From: Paenibacillus nuruki
GTDB taxonomy: Bacteria > Bacillota > Bacilli > Paenibacillales > Paenibacillaceae
Assembly (NCBI RefSeq): GCF_001721045.1
Contig: NZ_MDER01000046.1
Coordinates: 1-64,000, forward strand
Reading direction: 5' to 3'
Length of the DNA: 64,000 nt
Part shown: piece after piece, positions 61,647 to 64,000 of the stretch
Position numbering within the stretch: position 1 is the first letter of the stretch
Layout: every line of letters starts with the position of its first letter
Notes under the pieces: model-generated
The model's database searches: none
What the model was told of the DNA's origin: nothing
The model's input: only the letters and a program-made list of their open reading frames with translations
Made by a program: the position numbers and the translations under genes

Positions 61647-63290
61647 TCACTCTGAAATATTACCAGCTTCAGGATCAGGATGATACTTGGTTTGATAATC
61701 TTCATAGATGACATCAGTCATCATGCCCATAGAAGCATGGTGCAATTCATGGCAATGTACCATCCACATCCCCGGATTATCCGCACGAAAAGCAATGACA
61801 TAAGTGTCACCAGGTCGCACATTGATGGTATCTTTCCAGATCGGTGAACCAGATAAAGCTTGTCCGTTTTTGGATAAAACTTCAAAAGAGTGTCCATGTA
61901 GATGCATCGGATGATCTTCATTTTTGGACTCATTTATCAGTGTGATTTTAACAGCATCACCGGTTTGGACTTTGAGTTGACTCACTTGTGGGTAAGCTTC
62001 TTGATTAATCGTATAGGACATTTTACCATCAATCACACCCATATCCAAATCTAACGTATATTCACGATCAAACACAGACTTCAATCCAAATTCACTTGTT
62101 GTCGGTTGACCATAAGTCGTTAGATCAAGAGGCTGTTGATGGTCTGATGGTATAGAAGTCATTTGTGCTTGATATGAAGTTATCTTCTTAGTTATTTCTG
62201 TTAGCGTACGTTTAGATCCTTTGGGTTCAATCACAATAGGAATACGAACCGATTGGGCAAATGAAGAATCTCCGACCATACCGATCCATTGTATGCCTGT
62301 CGTATCCGCTGTAAATTCGATATCATACCGTTCTCCCGGAGCAATCACCAGTAAGCCGTTACTTAGCGTCTGAGGTCGATTGATATCATGTCCATCGGTC
62401 GCTGTCACACGATAAGCATCCGAATGAATATATAAAGTCTGTGTCATATTACCAGCATGAACCAAGCGTAAACGTACGCGGTCTCCTTGATGAACAACGA
62501 TAGGCTCTATCAAATCTCCGCTGCGTCCATTTACCGTATAGAGATTATAAGCACCCATATTACTGTTTATAGCTAATGTATTGCTTTCACTCTCAGGAAC
62601 AGTGGTATGAGGATCTGACCACTCATCTATTACCAGTGTGTGATCAGAAGAGACGGTATCCTGTTTCTTTTTCACAATAAAGGAGCCATATAATCCTTTA
62701 CCAATCTGATTCAAGCTATCTTGATGGGAATGGTACCAGTACGTTCCTGCTTGATTGGCCTTGAATGTATAGGTGAAGCTTGCCCCCGGTTGGATCGCAT
62801 CTTGAGTCATACCAGGTACACCGTCCATTTCATTAGGCAAAACAACACCATGAACATGAAGAGCAATGGGCACTTTTAATTGATTTTTCAAATGAATCGT
62901 TACGGTATCGCCTTCGGTAACTTCTAATTGTGGGCCGGGAACCGAATTATTGAATGTCCATACAGGCAAATATTTACCCTTTTCGATTTCCAAATAAGAC
63001 GTTTGAGCGACTAGATTGATTTGATTATTTTGGATAATAGAAGGTAGTGTAGTTATCTTCGCTGGACGCTCTGTTGTACTGCCTTCTGGAGCAGATGCTG
63101 TTGTACCTATATGATCCATCGACATAGAATGCTCTTCATGTTGTGCGTTTGAAGTAGATGAATTCGGTGGAGTAGTCGTTGGTTGTGCTGTAGAACTGCA
63201 ACCTGCGATAAGAAGAATCATAAGAAGATAAGTCAAGCTTAAAGATGTTTTGGTAGTTGTGGAAGACAAATAGAGCCATAATCGATTCAA
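61647..63290 (-). CDS. Multicopper oxidase lipoprotein
   Basis: A 547-residue exported copper enzyme with three cupredoxin domains. The signal peptide ends in the lipobox LIAGC, then a Ser/Thr linker with a Met/His-rich patch (HEEHSMSMDH) that may bind copper. All four copper-ligand motifs are present: HVHG, YWYHSHQ, HPMHLHGHSF, and MVHCHELHHASMGM. It probably oxidises Cu(I) or phenolic/metal substrates at the cell surface. The TTG at 63290 lies about 8 bases after AGAGGAG; the longer frame has no site. No copper regulator is adjacent. Confidence 0.9.
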   Translation of the reverse strand: MNRLWLYLSSTTTKTSLSLTYLLMILLIAGCSSTAQPTTTPPNSSTSNAQHEEHSMSMDHIGTTASAPEGSTTERPAKITTLPSIIQNNQINLVAQTSYLEIEKGKYLPVWTFNNSVPGPQLEVTEGDTVTIHLKNQLKVPIALHVHGVVLPNEMDGVPGMTQDAIQPGASFTYTFKANQAGTYWYHSHQDSLNQIGKGLYGSFIVKKKQDTVSSDHTLVIDEWSDPHTTVPESESNTLAINSNMGAYNLYTVNGRSGDLIEPIVVHQGDRVRLRLVHAGNMTQTLYIHSDAYRVTATDGHDINRPQTLSNGLLVIAPGERYDIEFTADTTGIQWIGMVGDSSFAQSVRIPIVIEPKGSKRTLTEITKKITSYQAQMTSIPSDHQQPLDLTTYGQPTTSEFGLKSVFDREYTLDLDMGVIDGKMSYTINQEAYPQVSQLKVQTGDAVKITLINESKNEDHPMHLHGHSFEVLSKNGQALSGSPIWKDTINVRPGDTYVIAFRADNPGMWMVHCHELHHASMGMMTDVIYEDYQTKYHPDPEAGNISE

Positions 63291-63669
63291 TGTATATTCT
63301 CCTCTACTAATGTAAGATTGTTCTATTCTATTATGCCTTTTTTTAACTTCCATATTTCAAAAAGGAATTGTCATTTTCTTGACGATTGATCTGTGGATAG
63401 CAAATAATGGTGGGTGACAAAAATGTTACTTTTTGTTGAATAATGTGTTTAAACGCATTACTTACTGTTTAATAATCATTCACGAGGCTCTGTTGTTAGA
63501 AGCTGTTAGAAGCTTCATTTTGACAATGTATGCAGTTATTTTGCCCAAAAGGAGGATCGATCATCAGTACCACATAGAAGCGAAGAGCCGAATACTTAAT
63601 GCAAGACCCGATGAATGGATTGAAGAGCACATATGATCTAACCATAACAATAACGGAGGTATACGATTC
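63291..63669. other. Intergenic region before the FN3 protein
   Basis: Divergent region. It holds a perfect tandem duplication of GTTAGAAGCT (63495-63514) and an orphan AAAGGAGGA (63547-63555) with no start codon at the usual spacing. A 67-codon frame at 63433-63636 has no binding site, and I do not call it. Confidence 0.45.
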
Positions 63670-64000
63670 ATGATCAACAAATCTAAAAAAGCTTCACTTC
63701 TATTAGCGGCTACGATTTTAGGTACAACAGCAGGTAGTTTTTTGGTAGCGCCAAGCGCTCATGCAGCGATCGAAAGCAATGTCGTTAAAAATGATATTAA
63801 CTGGGATATGCCTTCTGCTCCAGCAGCACCTTCTGATGTAAATGCTCGTGCAGGTTCTGAACAAGTGGTATTAACGTGGGCACCTATAGATAATGCCAAA
63901 AGTTATGACGTTAGACGTTATAATGTAGTCAATAACACATATGATAGTGTAAAAGCAAATGAAACGACTGTTTTGACAACAGGTGTAACGGATGCAGTGT
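63670..64000 (+). CDS. Secreted fibronectin type III protein (5' part, truncated by the window)
   Basis: The frame from the ATG at 63670 is open to the end of the window. AACGGAGGT lies before it. The product starts MINKSKKASLLLAATILGTT, a signal peptide ending near AHAAIES. A fibronectin type III-like module follows (SAPAAPSDVNARAGSEQVVL, then TWAPIDNAKSYDVRRYN). The remaining domains, and thus function, lie outside; such proteins in Paenibacillus are often secreted hydrolases or surface proteins. Confidence 0.82.
   Translation, partial: MINKSKKASLLLAATILGTTAGSFLVAPSAHAAIESNVVKNDINWDMPSAPAAPSDVNARAGSEQVVLTWAPIDNAKSYDVRRYNVVNNTYDSVKANETTVLTTGVTDAV

Noticed and set aside
63433-63636. A 67-codon frame before the FN3 protein
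   Set aside because: TTG start without a binding site and composition like noncoding DNA; an internal AAAGGAGGA has no start codon after it.

Overview
The window looks like a chromosomal segment of a low-GC, Gram-positive, aerobic spore-former of the Paenibacillus type. The reasons are: S-layer-homology (SLH) proteins, strong AGGAGG ribosome-binding sites with frequent TTG starts, ydaO-type c-di-AMP riboswitches, a T-box leader on thrS, CRE-like and Fur boxes, mprF, bcrC, and DUF3243/DUF3219/DUF1963 proteins typical of Bacillales. I see no rRNA, tRNA, insertion sequence, CRISPR array or prophage. Species assignment is inference.

Layout. 0.1-1.3 kb: two uncharacterised proteins. 1.7-6.7 kb: a LacI-type regulator divergent from a maltose/maltodextrin ABC importer (malEFG), with two operator-like palindromes, a sigma-A promoter and a CRE between them. 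6.8-8.3 kb: an AT-rich two-gene unit, an HNH nuclease plus a MazG-like NTP pyrophosphohydrolase, which I consider a candidate defence module. 8.4-14.6 kb: an arginase-fold protein divergent from an HxlR regulator, an ECF sigma factor followed by a clpP paralogue, a P-loop kinase-like protein, and a fabF paralogue divergent from an MmyB-type regulator. 14.9-18.7 kb: DUF1963, histidine phosphatase, DUF4177 and a SUKH-LRR fusion. 18.9-20.2 kb: a secreted protein.

20.4-28.1 kb is the most striking region. A sigma-A promoter leads into two c-di-AMP riboswitches in series, each followed by its own terminator, then a 35-residue membrane peptide, kdpF, kdpA, kdpB, kdpC and a 780-residue KdpD-like protein. 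That last protein is two fused copies of the KdpD-USP sensor with no transmembrane or histidine kinase part, and there is no kdpE. The architecture implies that c-di-AMP directly switches off potassium import, with two RNA sensors in tandem and a kinase-less double sensor protein.

28-49 kb: surface and envelope genes. These are a DUF4097 protein, a GHL10-like secreted protein, a block of three phage-tail-collar (microcystin-dependent-protein-like) paralogues with a GNAT and a DUF3219 protein, a 1759-residue SLH adhesin-like protein with near-identical repeats, T-box-controlled thrS, an AT-rich secreted protein preceded by a hexanucleotide repeat, a D-2-hydroxyacid dehydrogenase, an SLH-like protein, a small ORF, cardiolipin synthase and an MFS exporter. 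49-64 kb: a Fur-controlled ferredoxin-NADP reductase-like flavoprotein, an AraC-type response regulator without a kinase, threonine synthase, a DUF1906 protein, an MTA/SAH deaminase, bcrC, DUF3243, a secreted protein behind a structured leader, a lipoprotein, mprF, a multicopper-oxidase lipoprotein, and the 5' part of a secreted fibronectin-III protein running off the window. Several starts were moved downstream of the longest reading frame to match a ribosome-binding site; each case is stated in its entry.
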